The translations under genes and the position numbers were made by a program. Of a DNA stretch of 64,000 bases, positions 1-14,473 are shown in pieces; the first letter of the stretch is position 1, and the number at the start of each line of letters is the position of its first letter. The notes under the pieces are model-generated. The model worked only from the letters and a program-made list of their open reading frames with translations. It was not told the origin of the DNA and ran no database searches. The stretch comes from Qipengyuania pelagi (lineage in GTDB: Bacteria > Pseudomonadota > Alphaproteobacteria > Sphingomonadales > Sphingomonadaceae), in assembly GCF_009827295.1 (NCBI RefSeq), contig NZ_WTYD01000001.1, positions 1,054,001 to 1,118,000 of the forward strand, read 5' to 3'.

Positions 1-877
1 CATAAGCGGTCGAAATATTGGTCGCGGCCTGCCAGCTGCGGAACGAATCCGCCTGCGCCGTGCGGGAATTGTAAAGATAGATTCCGCTTTCCCGGTCGAT
101 CGGCGCCAGGGCTTCGATGCGGCCCTCGCTCCCCGCAATCGCGACCGGCTCTCCGCTGCGGACCGGGGCTAGGAAGCGTTCGGCAAAGGAAGCCGGTTCG
201 GTGCCTTCATTGACCCCGTAGAGAAACGCGGTGCGCACCGTCCCGTCCGGCATGGCCTGAAGGATCGCGCTTTCGCTGATGTCGCGCGGTTCCGCCTGAT
301 AGCGATAGAAGTTGGGAAACGCCTCGTCCACGAGCGATCCGCGTTCGAGGTAGAACCGCATATCGCCCGCCATCGCCACGGTCTCGTTTCCGACATCGAC
401 CTGATTTTCCTCGTAGAAACTCTCGGCGAGCTGCCGCGTGTTTTCCATCAGGCCGCGCGAATTGTCGGAGAACCAGAAATCGACGCCCGACTGGAAGAGG
501 AAGGCCGCGAAACCCGCAACCAGCAAGGTCGGAACCGCAGCAATCAGCGAGAAAAGGAAGACGAGCCGGACGTGGAGGCGCGCGGTGCTGCCCGCGGCCC
601 GCTTGATCGCGAGCCTGCGCCCGAGCAGGACGAGGAGGGCCATGGCCGGAACCAGCCCCCCGATCAGCAGGCCGGCTACCTGGCTCGGCGGCAATGACTG
701 GCCGCCAGGCGGCGCATCCGCGAATGTCAGCCAGGTGCTGGCGACCACTGCGAGAAGGGCGCCGGCGAAGAATATTTCGAGCAGCAGAAAGACGTTCGAA
801 CGCCGGGCCGCGACCACGAACCGGCGCAGCCAGCGTGGCGGAGGGCGTGAAGAAGAAGAATAGGCCTGGCTCGCCAT
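1..877 (-). CDS. ntrY: Sensor histidine kinase NtrY, N-terminal part (runs off the left edge)
   Basis: The minus-strand frame starts at ATG 877 and stays open to the window edge, giving about 292 residues. After a Ser-rich start there is a membrane segment around residues 25-50, a second around 62-82 and a third around 98-120. A long periplasmic sensor region follows, the layout known for NtrY. The HAMP, PAS and kinase domains would lie beyond position 1. NtrY pairs with NtrX in nitrogen and redox signalling. The gene lies 61 bp downstream of ntrC on the same strand, in the usual dusB-ntrB-ntrC-ntrY order. No purine-rich ribosome binding site precedes the start; instead the start codon sits in a perfect inverted repeat (874-899). 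Identification rests on topology and context, because no catalytic motif is inside the window. Confidence 0.85.
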   Translation of the reverse strand, partial: MASQAYSSSSRPPPRWLRRFVVAARRSNVFLLLEIFFAGALLAVVASTWLTFADAPPGGQSLPPSQVAGLLIGGLVPAMALLVLLGRRLAIKRAAGSTARLHVRLVFLFSLIAAVPTLLVAGFAAFLFQSGVDFWFSDNSRGLMENTRQLAESFYEENQVDVGNETVAMAGDMRFYLERGSLVDEAFPNFYRYQAEPRDISESAILQAMPDGTVRTAFLYGVNEGTEPASFAERFLAPVRSGEPVAIAGSEGRIEALAPIDRESGIYLYNSRTAQADSFRSWQAATNISTAY

Positions 878-899
878 CGTTGCGTAGTTACAACGATGG
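874..899 (-). promoter_or_regulatory. Inverted repeat containing the ntrY start codon
   Basis: The arms CCATCGTTG and CAACGATGG are perfectly complementary over 9 bp with an 8-nt loop. On the minus strand the ntrY start codon lies within the second arm. In ntrC-ntrY read-through mRNA this could form a hairpin that hides the start; as DNA it could be a protein-binding palindrome. There is no T-run, so a simple terminator is less likely. Confidence 0.4.
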
Positions 900-938
900 T
901 GTGGTTTATATGCAAGCCCAAATTCGCCGAACCGCCCG

Positions 939-5676
<4,738 letters not shown>

Positions 5677-5690
5677 GGGGCACCGCGCTG

Positions 5691-5768
5691 ATGATCATGA
5701 ACCTGCTCCGCCTCGCTGGAATCGCTGCGCCTGTCGGAGCTTCCGGTAATTCAGGAGCGGGCCGATGA
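5691..5768 (+). CDS. Possible 25-residue leader-like ORF coupled to the CinA-type gene
   Basis: A short frame starts at ATG 5691 (or 5697). It encodes about 25 residues beginning MIMNLLRLAGIAAP, mildly hydrophobic, and its TGA overlaps the ATG of the next gene as ATGA. I do not recognise it. It could be a coupling leader, the remnant of a lost gene between ispDF and the CinA gene, or chance. Confidence 0.2.
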   Translation: MIMNLLRLAGIAAPVGASGNSGAGR

Positions 5769-6298
5769 CCTACGGCCTGCTTCCCGAAGATATTGAGGCT
5801 CTCGCGCGCAAAGTCGTCGAAGAAAACGCGCAGGCAGGCCGCACGGTGGCACTGGCGGAAAGCTGTACGGGAGGCCTGGTCGCCGCCGCGCTGACCGAGG
5901 TGCCGGGATCTTCCAGCGTCTTCGACCGCAGCTTCGTGACCTATTCCAACGCCGCCAAGCGCGAAATGCTGGGCGTGCCGAGCGAGATCATCGAGACTTT
6001 CGGGGCGGTCTCCATCGCCTGCGTCTGGGCGATGGCGAAAGGCGCGCTCGAACGGAGCGGCGCCGACGTGGCGGTCGCGATTAGCGGTGTGGCCGGTCCG
6101 AGCGGCGGCACGACCCTGAAGCCGGTCGGAACCGTCGTCTTCGCGCGCGTCACGCGCAATTCGGAAAACACGCCCGACGGTGAGCTCAAACTGTTCGACG
6201 GACCCGATCGCGCCGCGATCCGCAAGGAAGCGGCCTTGTGGGCGCTCGAACTGCTCCTGCCGAAACAGCGCGAGGATGCGGGCGCCAGCGCCGATTAA
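5765..6298 (+). CDS. CinA C-terminal domain protein, nicotinamide-nucleotide amidase (PncC type)
   Basis: The 177 residues correspond to the stand-alone CinA C-terminal domain, which deamidates nicotinamide mononucleotide in pyridine nucleotide salvage. Visible family blocks are ALAESCTGGLVAAALTEVPG with the catalytic Ser, the segment SFVTYSNAAKREMLGV, and AISGVAGPSGG. The N-terminal MoCF-like half of full CinA is absent, as is usual in this group. The start overlaps the stop of a tiny upstream frame. The stop shares bases with the stop of the convergent gene at 6295. Confidence 0.9.
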   Translation: MTYGLLPEDIEALARKVVEENAQAGRTVALAESCTGGLVAAALTEVPGSSSVFDRSFVTYSNAAKREMLGVPSEIIETFGAVSIACVWAMAKGALERSGADVAVAISGVAGPSGGTTLKPVGTVVFARVTRNSENTPDGELKLFDGPDRAAIRKEAALWALELLLPKQREDAGASAD

Positions 6299-6750
6299 GC
6301 GCTGCCGGGTGCCTGCTCACGGCCGTAGAGTTCGTCCGCCCGCCTCTCGAACGCCTCCACCATCTTGCGGAATGCCCGATCGAAATACTGGCCTGCCAGC
6401 GCTTCGAAGACGGCGTTGCGGAAGGTGAACTGGACGCAGAAATCGATCTCGCACCCACCATCCTCGGTCGGACGGAAAACCCAGCTATTGTCGAGATCGC
6501 GCAAGGGACCATCCATATAATAGACGTCGATCCGGTTGGGCCGGTCCTTGGTGACGCGCGAGGTGAATTTCTCGCGGATGGCCTTGAAGCCCACCAGCAT
6601 ATCGGCGGTCATCTCGTGTTCGCCGTCTGATCGTACACGCGTGGCGACCACCCACGGCAGAAATTCGCCATAGCGCCTGACATCGGCCACTAGGTCGAAC
6701 ATCTGCTCGCAGCTATAGGGGAGCCTGCGCGTCTCGCGGCTGCCCGGCAT
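6295..6750 (-). CDS. RatA/Coq10-type START-domain protein
   Basis: This 151-residue protein has the layout of the polyketide-cyclase/START family that contains ubiquinone-binding Coq10 and bacterial RatA. The N-terminal block YSCEQMFDLVADVRRYGEFLPWV is the family hallmark. A C-terminal helix follows AFRKMVEAFERRADEL. Coq10 proteins bind ubiquinone and help its delivery to the respiratory chain; RatA was described as a 70S assembly inhibitor. The alphaproteobacterial context favours the Coq10-like role, but the sequence alone cannot decide. The start shares one base with the lipA stop (TGATG), so the two are co-transcribed. Confidence 0.85.
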   Translation of the reverse strand: MPGSRETRRLPYSCEQMFDLVADVRRYGEFLPWVVATRVRSDGEHEMTADMLVGFKAIREKFTSRVTKDRPNRIDVYYMDGPLRDLDNSWVFRPTEDGGCEIDFCVQFTFRNAVFEALAGQYFDRAFRKMVEAFERRADELYGREQAPGSA

Positions 6751-7718
6751 CAGCGCGCGGCTTTCTTCGCCAGCTTCGCCTCCCGCGCGGCGCGCATTTG
6801 GGCGAAATCGTCGCCGGCGTGATAGCTGGAGCGGGTCAGCGGGCTCGCCGCGACTTGCAGGAACCCCTTGGCGCGCGCGATCGAACCATAGGCGGCAAAC
6901 GCCTTGGGCGTCACGAAATCCTCGACCTTGGCGTGCTTGGGCGTCGGCTGAAGATACTGTCCCATGGTGATGAAATCGACATCCGCGCTGCGCATGTCGT
7001 CCATCACCTGATGGACCTCCAGCCGCTGCTCGCCCAGCCCCAGCATGATGCCGGATTTAGTGAAGATCATCGGATCGTGAGCCTTCACCTCTTCGAGCAG
7101 GCGCAGTGAGGCGTAATAGCGCGCACCGGGCCGGATGGTGGGATAGAGGCGCGGCACGGTTTCGAGATTGTGGTTATATACGTCCGGCCCCGCCTCGCAG
7201 ATCGCCTCGACCGCAGGGCGCATCTTGTTGCGGAAATCGGGGGTGAGGATTTCGATCGTGGTTTCGGGCGTCTCGCGCCGCAGCGCGTTGATGACCTTCA
7301 CGAACTGCCCCGCCCCACCATCGGGCAAATCGTCGCGATCGACGCTGGTGATGACGATGTGGTTGAGGCCCATCTGTCCCGCCGCGATGGCGACGTTTTC
7401 CGGCTCCATCGGATCGACGATGCGCGGCATCCCCGTCTTGACGTTGCAGAACGCACAGGCGCGCGTGCAGACATCGCCCAGGATCATGACGGTCGCGTGC
7501 TTCTTGTCCCAGCATTCGCCGATATTCGGACAGGCCGCTTCCTCGCACACGGTGTTCAGCTTCAAGTCGCGCATCAGCTTGCGCGTCTCGTGATAGCCCT
7601 TGCTGACAGGCGCCTTGACCCGGATCCAGTCCGGCTTGCGCTGGCGCGCGGGGCGCGGTTCGTCCTTGGGGGTTTCGGGCTGCGGAGCGGAAGAAAGATC
7701 GTTCATGTCGTCGCCCAT
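6750..7718 (-). CDS. lipA: Lipoyl synthase LipA
   Basis: LipA is a radical SAM enzyme that inserts two sulfurs into octanoylated E2 and H domains. The auxiliary cluster motif is [12 protein letters not shown] near residues 58-69, followed by the radical SAM motif CTRACAFC, and the C-terminal RSSYHAG motif. The listed start gives 322 residues; ATG 7706 (MNDLSSAPQ) is an alternative, and neither has a strong ribosome binding site. It would serve the lipoylated pyruvate dehydrogenase components, including PdhB at 20749 which carries its own lipoyl domain. Confidence 0.97.
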   Translation of the reverse strand: MGDDMNDLSSAPQPETPKDEPRPARQRKPDWIRVKAPVSKGYHETRKLMRDLKLNTVCEEAACPNIGECWDKKHATVMILGDVCTRACAFCNVKTGMPRIVDPMEPENVAIAAGQMGLNHIVITSVDRDDLPDGGAGQFVKVINALRRETPETTIEILTPDFRNKMRPAVEAICEAGPDVYNHNLETVPRLYPTIRPGARYYASLRLLEEVKAHDPMIFTKSGIMLGLGEQRLEVHQVMDDMRSADVDFITMGQYLQPTPKHAKVEDFVTPKAFAAYGSIARAKGFLQVAASPLTRSSYHAGDDFAQMRAAREAKLAKKAAR

Positions 7719-7780
7719 CTAGGCGTGGGACTTGCCAGAGGCAATGGGCGTGGGCATGGGCAGCCGGGATGGAGAACGCC

Positions 7781-8419
7781 ATGAAATCGTATACAGACCT
7801 GATCGACGGCTATCGCCGGTTCCGTAGCGGCGACTGGCGCGAACAGCGCGAACGCTGGGCGCAGTTGAGCGACGGGCAATCGCCGCAGGTGATGGTGATT
7901 TCATGTTCCGATAGCCGGGTCGATCCGGCCCAGATCCTCGATGTCGCGCCGGGCGAGATCTTCGTGGTGCGCAACGTCGCGGCGATGGTCCCTCCCTACG
8001 AGACCACACCCGGCAATCACGGCGTGTCCGCGGCGGTGGAATTCGCCGTCCAGTTCCTTAAGGTTCGCGAGATCGTCGTCATGGGGCATGGCGCGTGCGG
8101 GGGGTGCAAGGCGGCCCTGACCCGCGATCTCCACGGCAACGATCCGGGCGAAGGGGGCTTCGTTGCCCGCTGGGTGTCGATGCTGGATGAGGCCCGCGAT
8201 CGGGTTGTCGACCAGCACGGCAGCGACGGCGCGACTGCCGAGCTCGAAATGGAGCTCGCAGCGGTTCGCGAGAGCCTGGCCAATCTGCGGACCTTCCCCT
8301 TTGTCAGCGAAAAGGAGCGGTCGGGCGAATTGACCCTCCACGGCGCGCATTTCGCCATTGCGGACGGGATTCTGCGCCAGCTCGACGAGGATAGCGGAAC
8401 CTTCACACCGGCAGAATAG
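7781..8419 (+). CDS. Beta-class carbonic anhydrase
   Basis: The enzyme interconverts CO2 and bicarbonate. Zinc ligands and the Asp-Arg dyad are visible in CSDSRVDPAQILD, and the second ligand pair in MGHGACGGCKAAL. The start at ATG 7781 is preferred over ATG 7769 because GGAG at 7771-7774 lies 6 nt before it, giving 212 residues. The gene is divergent from lipA and stands alone. No signal peptide is seen, so a cytoplasmic enzyme is expected. Confidence 0.93.
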   Translation: MKSYTDLIDGYRRFRSGDWREQRERWAQLSDGQSPQVMVISCSDSRVDPAQILDVAPGEIFVVRNVAAMVPPYETTPGNHGVSAAVEFAVQFLKVREIVVMGHGACGGCKAALTRDLHGNDPGEGGFVARWVSMLDEARDRVVDQHGSDGATAELEMELAAVRESLANLRTFPFVSEKERSGELTLHGAHFAIADGILRQLDEDSGTFTPAE

Positions 8420-8463
8420 GTCCCGCGCTTGCGCGAGACCGGCTGGCGGGCCATGGGCAGGCC

Positions 8464-9192
8464 ATGACCGAGCAGACCCTCAAGAACATCGCCCTCCTCA
8501 TTGACGCGGACAATACCACGCCCAAGGGGATCGACCCGGTGCTGACCGTCATGGCCGAACTGGGCCAGGTCAACATCAAGCGCGCTTACGGGAATTTCGC
8601 GAAGAACAATCTCGCCAACTGGGACAAGATCACCCACCGCTACGGCATCAGGCCGCAGCAGCAATTCGACCTGACGGCGGGCAAGAACGCCACCGACATG
8701 GCGATGACGATCGACGCGATCGACCTTCTGTATCAGGGCAAGGTCGATGGGTTCGGGATCATGAGCTCGGACAGCGACTTCACCCCGCTGGTCACGCGGC
8801 TTCGGCAGGACGGGTTGGTCGTTTACGGCTTCGGCAGCACCAGCAAGACGCCGGCCGCCTTCAAGAGCGCCTGTACCCGCTTCATCGACATCGACGCGCT
8901 AATCAAGGGCGCATCGGACGAGCCCGAGACTTCCAAGGCGCGCGCCGCGCCGGGCAAAGGCCAGATCGACGACGAACTGGTGGAATTGCTCGGCACCGCA
9001 TGGAAAGCCGCCAAACGCGACGACAAGGGCTTTGCCCCGATGGGCGAAGTCGGGAAGATCGCGGGCAATCGGTCCAGCTTTGATGTGCGCAATTACGGAT
9101 ATAAGCGCCTGTCCGACCTGTTCGAGGCGATCGACCAGTTTCAAGTCGACCGGCGCGACAATAACGGCATTTACGTCAAACGCCTGCGCTGA
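8464..9192 (+). CDS. NYN-domain (LabA/DUF88) protein with C-terminal OST-HTH/LOTUS-like domain
   Basis: The first about 150 residues form a NYN domain, a PIN-like fold of presumed metal-dependent ribonucleases. The block ALLIDADNTTPKGIDPVL carries the first Asp pair, and the block GIMSSDSDFTPLVTRLRQDG carries the later acidic residues. The C-terminal part from about 165 (IDDELVELLGTAWKAAKRDD) to the end resembles the LOTUS/OST-HTH fold that often follows NYN. Total length is 242 residues. It is a single-gene unit 44 bp after the carbonic anhydrase, ending at a hairpin terminator. The RNA target is unknown. Confidence 0.85.
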   Translation: MTEQTLKNIALLIDADNTTPKGIDPVLTVMAELGQVNIKRAYGNFAKNNLANWDKITHRYGIRPQQQFDLTAGKNATDMAMTIDAIDLLYQGKVDGFGIMSSDSDFTPLVTRLRQDGLVVYGFGSTSKTPAAFKSACTRFIDIDALIKGASDEPETSKARAAPGKGQIDDELVELLGTAWKAAKRDDKGFAPMGEVGKIAGNRSSFDVRNYGYKRLSDLFEAIDQFQVDRRDNNGIYVKRLR

Positions 9193-9214
9193 CCGCCGAA
9201 CCCTCTCAAACGCA

Positions 9215-9250
9215 AAAAGGGCGCGGAGGCCGAAGCCGCCGCGCCCTTTT
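9215..9250. terminator. Bidirectional hairpin terminator
   Basis: AAAAGGGCGCGG at 9215-9226 pairs with CCGCGCCCTTTT at 9239-9250, a 12-bp perfect stem with A and T runs at its base. It lies between the convergent NYN gene and the TPR gene and can serve both. Confidence 0.85.
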
Positions 9251-9276
9251 CCATTTTTACCGAAGGCTTGGTGCGA

Positions 9277-10560
9277 TCAGGAGCCCGCCTGCTGCGTGGC
9301 GTAGATCGCCCACAGATTGGCGATCGCCTGACGTGCACCCTGGACCTTGTTGAAGGTCGCCTCGGCTTCCGAATATTTGCCCTGGTCGAGCTGCGCGATA
9401 CCCATGCGCGTCAGCACGAGCGGGGTGTTGGCACCCGACATGGCCGAAGCCTTCGCATAGAACTCCTCGGCCTCGGCACCGCGACCGTAGCTGAGATAGG
9501 CGTCACCCGCCGCCATGACGGTGGCGAGGTTGGCATTCGAGGCCCGCGCATCGCGCGCAAGTTCCGGCAGTTCGGTTTCGTCGATCTTCACGCGGCGCGC
9601 CGCTTCGGCCCGCGCCTCGCTCACGAAGCTGTTGCTGCGGTCCAGCATCCCGCTGGAATAGCCCTCGTCGATGACCGCGACCACTTCGCCTGGCAGTTTG
9701 CGAGGATCGGCCTGCTCGACATATTCGAGATACTGGTTGGCCTGGCGGATGCCGTTCACGCGCCGTGCAAGACGCAGCAGGTCGAGCGAATCCTGACCCG
9801 AAACGTCCGCGGTGTTGTAAAGGATGCCGATGGCATCGCCCCAGCTGGTGTCGCTGGGATAATCGCGCACATACATCGCGGCATAATCGCGCGCCTGTTG
9901 ATCGAGCTGGTTGTTATAGGCCATGGCCAGACCACGCTTGATCCACGCCTCGTCGACCGGCTGACCGGCCTGACGCTTCGCTTCGATCGCCTGGCTAAGA
10001 TAGGTGATGCCATCGGCGAAGCGGTCTTCGGCGAAATAGGTCTCAGCGATCAGGGCCTCCGGATCGTTTTCCGTGTAACCCAACGCAACCGCCTGCTCCA
10101 TATAGCTACGTGCCGCGCTGAAATCGCGATCCTGATAAGCATACTGACCGGCGAGGAAATTATACTGCGGCTGATTGGCGGCAGGAACCTTCCCGCTTTC
10201 GAGCATCATCGCGATGCCTTGGCGCTGGAGCGACCGATCGCTTGCCTTGGTGCCGACCGCATAGGTGAAATTACCCGCGACGAAGCGATCATCGTTATTT
10301 TCGACAGCCGCGATCATTCCGGGCAGCGCCGCCTTGACTGCCGCGATATCGGTGCCTTGGTCGAACTGGGTCTGAACCGGATTATAGGCCGCGATAAAAG
10401 CCTTGGAATATTGCGGCTTGGCGGCTTCATCGCCATCCTTCTTTTTCTTCTGTGCGGCAGCAGGCGCTTCGAGCGCGGTCACGGACAGAACGCCGCCCAT
10501 GCCCAGCGCGAGCGCCAGAGCGAGAGTGGACGAGCGCTTGGAGAAAACGGTAAATCGCAT
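9277..10560 (-). CDS. Exported tetratricopeptide-repeat protein
   Basis: The start at ATG 10560 has GGGAG about 8 nt upstream and gives 427 residues with a clear signal peptide: MRF plus basic residues, the hydrophobic run LALALALGMGGVLSV, and a likely cut near EAPAAAQ. A KKKK segment follows. The mature part is helical with several TPR-like units, for example YFAEDRFADGITYLSQAIEA and the last unit MGIAQLDQGKYSEAEATFNKV. TPR proteins act as protein-binding scaffolds, here probably in the periplasm. The partner is not evident. It is divergent from gyrA across 298 bp in which I could pick out no promoter with confidence. Confidence 0.85.
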   Translation of the reverse strand: MRFTVFSKRSSTLALALALGMGGVLSVTALEAPAAAQKKKKDGDEAAKPQYSKAFIAAYNPVQTQFDQGTDIAAVKAALPGMIAAVENNDDRFVAGNFTYAVGTKASDRSLQRQGIAMMLESGKVPAANQPQYNFLAGQYAYQDRDFSAARSYMEQAVALGYTENDPEALIAETYFAEDRFADGITYLSQAIEAKRQAGQPVDEAWIKRGLAMAYNNQLDQQARDYAAMYVRDYPSDTSWGDAIGILYNTADVSGQDSLDLLRLARRVNGIRQANQYLEYVEQADPRKLPGEVVAVIDEGYSSGMLDRSNSFVSEARAEAARRVKIDETELPELARDARASNANLATVMAAGDAYLSYGRGAEAEEFYAKASAMSGANTPLVLTRMGIAQLDQGKYSEAEATFNKVQGARQAIANLWAIYATQQAGS

Positions 10561-10858
10561 AAGAGTGCTCCCAAGAGTGGTACAGGTGATCCTTGTTACC
10601 GGATCGCCCGACGATCGGGCGGACCTTTGGCGACAAGGCTCCTTCATTGCAAATCGGTCTAGGCAAAGTGGGCTGAATAGCGTTTGAATGTCCACAAATG
10701 CCGCAGTTCATTTCGGCCCGCCCGTTGGTCCGGGCCGGATGTGTGGATAAAGCGCGCGACAGGGCGGGCCGGTTCCCCGGTTCCGGTGGCGCAGGGCGGC
10801 TTTTTGCCCTAGCCTCCCACCATTCCGCATTTCCGCTGACTATCGAGAAGACGCAGTC

Positions 10859-13705
10859 TTGAGCGACGATACCGACATGATCACTCCCGCGCCCTATGGC
10901 GGGGACGAATACGCCCGCATCGACATCGTCGATGAGATGAAGACCAGCTATCTCGATTACGCGATGAGCGTGATCGTGAGCCGCGCGCTTCCCGATGTGC
11001 GCGACGGGTTGAAGCCGGTCCACCGCCGCATCCTCTTCGCCAGCCAGGAAGGCGGCTTCGTCGCCGGAAGGCCCTATCGCAAGAGCGCCAAGATCGTCGG
11101 CGACGTGATGGGCAACTACCACCCGCACGGCGACAGCGCGATCTACGATGCGCTTGCCCGCATGACGCAGGACTGGTCGATGCGCGTCCCGCTGGTCGAC
11201 GGCCAGGGCAATTTCGGATCGATGGACCCCGATCCGCCCGCCTCGATGCGCTACACCGAAGCGCGCCTGGCGCGCGTCGCCAACGCCCTGCTCGACGATC
11301 TCGACAAGGATACCGTCGATTTCACCGACAATTACGACCAGTCGCGGCAGGAACCCACTGTCCTGCCCGCGCGCTTCCCGAACCTGCTGGTCAATGGGGC
11401 GGGCGGCATCGCGGTGGGCATGGCCACCAACGTTCCCCCGCACAATCTGGGCGAGGTGATCGACGGCTGCTTCGCCTATATGGACAACCCGGCGATCACG
11501 TCGGAGGAATTGTTCGAGATCATCCCCGGCCCCGATTTCCCGACCGCGCCGCTGATCCTGGGCAAATCCGGTGCCCGCTCCGCCTACACCACCGGCCGCG
11601 GTTCCATCCTGATGCGCGCCCGGCACGAAATCGAGGAAAAGCGCGGAGAGCGGCGGTCGATCGTCCTCACCTCGATCCCCTATCAGGTCGGCAAGAACGG
11701 TCTCGTCGAAAAGATCGCCGAAGCCGCGAAGGAAAAGCGGATCGAGGGGATTTCCGACATCCGCGACGAAAGCTCGCGCGAGGGTGTGCGCGTGGTCGTG
11801 GACCTGAAGCGCGACGCCTCGCCCGAAGTCGTACTCAACCAGATCTGGCGCTATTCCCCCGCGCAGGCCAGCTTCCCCGCCAATATGCTGGCGATCCGCG
11901 GTGGCCGCCCGGAAGTCCTGACGCTTCGCGACTTCATCCAGGCGTTCATCAGCTTCCGCGAACAGGTCATTACCCGCCGCACCAAGTTCGAACTGAACAA
12001 GGCGCGCGAGCGGGCCCATATCCTGCTCGGCCTCGTAGTCGCGGTGTCGAACATGGACGAGGTCGTGGCGATGATCCGCGGCTCGTCCAATCCGGGCGAG
12101 GCGCGCGCGAAACTGCTCGCCAAGGAATGGCCGATCGGCGAGATCGCGCAATATATCGCGCTGGTCGAAGCGATCGAACCCAATGCCGAACAGGAAGGCG
12201 GAACCTATCGCCTGTCCGAACGGCAGGTGAAGGCGATCCTCGACCTCAGACTGCACCGACTGACGGCGCTTGGCCGCGACGAGATCGCCGACGAGTTGAA
12301 GGAACTCGCGGTCGCGATCGAGGAATATCTCGCGATCCTTGCCGACCGGGTCAAACTCTACGCCGTGATGCGCGAAGAATTGCAGGAAATCCGCGATCTC
12401 TACGCCACGCCGCGCCTCAGCGAGATCGCACCGGCTTGGGACGGCCTCGAGGACGAGGACCTGATCGAGCGCGAGGAGATGGTCGTCACCGTGACCCATG
12501 GTGGTTACATCAAGCGCACCCCGCTGACGACGTTCCGCGCGCAGGCGCGCGGCGGCAAGGGCCGCAGCGGCATGGCGACCAAGGACGAGGACGCGGTGGT
12601 CGAACTCTTCGTCACCTCGACTCACAATCCGGTGCTGTTCTTCACCAATACCGGCCGGGTCTATCGTCTTAAGGTCTGGAAGCTGCCCGAAGGCGGGCCG
12701 CAGACCAAGGGGCGGCCGATGGTCAACCTCCTCCCGCTGGGCGATGACGAGCGCGTGACCAATGTGCTCCCGCTGCCCGAGGATGAGGCTGAGTGGGACA
12801 AGCTCAACATCGTCTTTGCCACCGAACAGGGCATGGTGCGGCGCAATTCTATGGATGCCTTCACCAACGTTCCCTCCAACGGCAAATATGCGATGGGCTT
12901 CGTCGAGGATAGCGGTGACCGGCTGGTCGGCGTGCGCCTGTTGAATGAAAGTCAGGAAATCTTCCTCGCTTCGGATTCGGGCAAGGCGATCCGCTTCCAG
13001 GCGACCGATGCGCGCGAAACCAAGAGCCGCACGGGCATCGGTGTGCGCGGTATGCTGCTCAAGGGCGGCGCCAAGGTCGTCTCAATGGCCGTGCTCGACG
13101 CTGGCGAGCCGGAAACCGAAGTGCGCGACGCATATCTGCGCGGCGCGAGCTGGAAGAACAACGACACTGCAATCGACCTGCCGGACGAGAAGATCGCGGA
13201 ATTGGCGGGAAGCGAAGAGTTCATCCTCACGCTGACCGCGAACGGATACGGCAAGATTACGTCGAGCTACGAATATCGCACCATCGGGCGCGGTGGCCAG
13301 GGCCTCACGAATATCGGCGAGCCGTCCTCGAACCCGGACCGCAACGGGCCGGTGGTCGCCAGCTTCCCGGTCAAGCACGGGTCGCAGCTGATGCTGGTGA
13401 CCGATCAGGCCAAGCTGATCCGCCTGCCGATCACCTTCCGCCACCTGATCGAGGGCGGGTTCGACACCCATGCGGGCTATTCGATCTCGGGCCGCGGATC
13501 ATCAGGCGTTCGCATCTTCAACGTGGCGAAGGGCGAGCAGATCGTAGGCGCCGCGCCGATCGACGAAACCGAAGAGCCGGAGAACGAGGCGGAGGAAGCG
13601 GTCGCGGACGAGATCGCCAGCCATGGCGGTTCGATCCACCCGACCACGCCGCACACGACCGCTCATTCGGACGACAATATCGAGGACGAACCGGACAGCG
13701 ACTGA
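10859..13705 (+). CDS. gyrA: DNA gyrase subunit A
   Basis: GyrA cuts and rejoins DNA to introduce negative supercoils together with GyrB. The 948-residue protein opens with [34 protein letters not shown]; the catalytic Tyr lies in RYTEARL. The quinolone-resistance region reads [15 protein letters not shown], with Ser and Asp at the two positions usually changed in resistance, so it looks wild type. The C-terminal pinwheel has the GyrA-box-like [10 protein letters not shown] and ends in an acidic tail. The start is TTG 10859 with GAGAAG 8 nt upstream; ATG 10877 is an alternative six codons later. Confidence 0.97.
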   Translation: MSDDTDMITPAPYGGDEYARIDIVDEMKTSYLDYAMSVIVSRALPDVRDGLKPVHRRILFASQEGGFVAGRPYRKSAKIVGDVMGNYHPHGDSAIYDALARMTQDWSMRVPLVDGQGNFGSMDPDPPASMRYTEARLARVANALLDDLDKDTVDFTDNYDQSRQEPTVLPARFPNLLVNGAGGIAVGMATNVPPHNLGEVIDGCFAYMDNPAITSEELFEIIPGPDFPTAPLILGKSGARSAYTTGRGSILMRARHEIEEKRGERRSIVLTSIPYQVGKNGLVEKIAEAAKEKRIEGISDIRDESSREGVRVVVDLKRDASPEVVLNQIWRYSPAQASFPANMLAIRGGRPEVLTLRDFIQAFISFREQVITRRTKFELNKARERAHILLGLVVAVSNMDEVVAMIRGSSNPGEARAKLLAKEWPIGEIAQYIALVEAIEPNAEQEGGTYRLSERQVKAILDLRLHRLTALGRDEIADELKELAVAIEEYLAILADRVKLYAVMREELQEIRDLYATPRLSEIAPAWDGLEDEDLIEREEMVVTVTHGGYIKRTPLTTFRAQARGGKGRSGMATKDEDAVVELFVTSTHNPVLFFTNTGRVYRLKVWKLPEGGPQTKGRPMVNLLPLGDDERVTNVLPLPEDEAEWDKLNIVFATEQGMVRRNSMDAFTNVPSNGKYAMGFVEDSGDRLVGVRLLNESQEIFLASDSGKAIRFQATDARETKSRTGIGVRGMLLKGGAKVVSMAVLDAGEPETEVRDAYLRGASWKNNDTAIDLPDEKIAELAGSEEFILTLTANGYGKITSSYEYRTIGRGGQGLTNIGEPSSNPDRNGPVVASFPVKHGSQLMLVTDQAKLIRLPITFRHLIEGGFDTHAGYSISGRGSSGVRIFNVAKGEQIVGAAPIDETEEPENEAEEAVADEIASHGGSIHPTTPHTTAHSDDNIEDEPDSD

Positions 13706-13708
13706 GCG

Positions 13709-14386
13709 CTATCGGTGCAGGCCCTTCGCCACTTCGTTGCGGAGGGCCTGCACCACGCCGGTCGCGATCATCAGCTGGCCGATATAATAGAGCGGCCAGA
13801 CCATCCAGTCCGCCGCCGTGGGATCGAACCGTCCCGCCTCGCGCGCGATAATCATCAGGTCCGACGCGACGAACAACAGTGTCCCCATCCCGACGCGGTA
13901 GCGCGGGAAACGGCTGATCCAGGCCGACGCGCTCATTGCGGCAATGGTAGCGGCATAGAGAGTCGCAAGCTGCCAGTTCGCCTGCGGCCAGGCCGACAGC
14001 GCCGCGATCGCCGGGACCAGCAGCAGGATCGCGATCGCCGTCTGTTTCTGGCTGGCCCGCAAGGTCTTTCTGCGATTGCGCCAGTAGAGCGCGATCGCAA
14101 CGAGGTGCGACAGCGCGAACAGCCCCGCCCCGATAAGAAAGGATATCTCGAGCACGATGTCGGCCAATGCGGCCACAGCGAGGACGCTCGCAATCAGGGC
14201 TCCGTCGATCCCGCTGCTTCGCCGCGCGGCGTAGATCGCCAGCAGGCCGACGCCAGCGCCTTTCAGGGCCATTACGAAAAGGCCCGGAAGCTGATCCGAG
14301 AGCAGGAAATAGCCAAGCGACGCGACGATGCTGGCCAGCAACCAGGGCCGATGATCGATCAGGGCTGTGCGAGCGGGTGTGGGCAT
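13709..14386 (-). CDS. YhhN/TMEM86-family membrane protein (possible lysoplasmalogenase)
   Basis: The 225 residues form about seven or eight hydrophobic segments with few charged loops. The family signature is near the C-terminal third: GMGTLLFVASDLMIIAREAG. TMEM86B hydrolyses the vinyl-ether bond of lysoplasmalogens; in bacteria the substrate is unproven. Conserved Asp residues in helices (FVASDLMI, ALADIVLE) fit the family. The stop lies 3 bp from the convergent gyrA stop, and the last codons hold a 12-bp inverted repeat. Confidence 0.85.
   Translation of the reverse strand: MPTPARTALIDHRPWLLASIVASLGYFLLSDQLPGLFVMALKGAGVGLLAIYAARRSSGIDGALIASVLAVAALADIVLEISFLIGAGLFALSHLVAIALYWRNRRKTLRASQKQTAIAILLLVPAIAALSAWPQANWQLATLYAATIAAMSASAWISRFPRYRVGMGTLLFVASDLMIIAREAGRFDPTAADWMVWPLYYIGQLMIATGVVQALRNEVAKGLHR
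13714..13754. terminator. Hairpin downstream of gyrA, encoded inside the YhhN 3' end
   Basis: GGTGCAGGCCCT at 13714-13725 is the exact reverse complement of AGGGCCTGCACC at 13743-13754, with a 17-nt loop. It starts 9 bp after the gyrA stop. There is no T-run, so termination might be Rho-assisted or the hairpin may protect the gyrA mRNA 3' end. Confidence 0.45.
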
Positions 14387-14473
14387 TGCCCGCGAATGGC
14401 GTGGTTTGGCCCTACCGGCAAGCCATCACTCCCCTCACGTTGAAAGCGCGCCCCGTTTGGCGTAGCGGGCGCC

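Noticed and set aside
10427..12625. Long minus-strand frame opposite gyrA (732 codons)
   Set aside because: Antisense shadow of GyrA; it crosses the promoter zone and the 5' part of the TPR gene with no recognisable protein.
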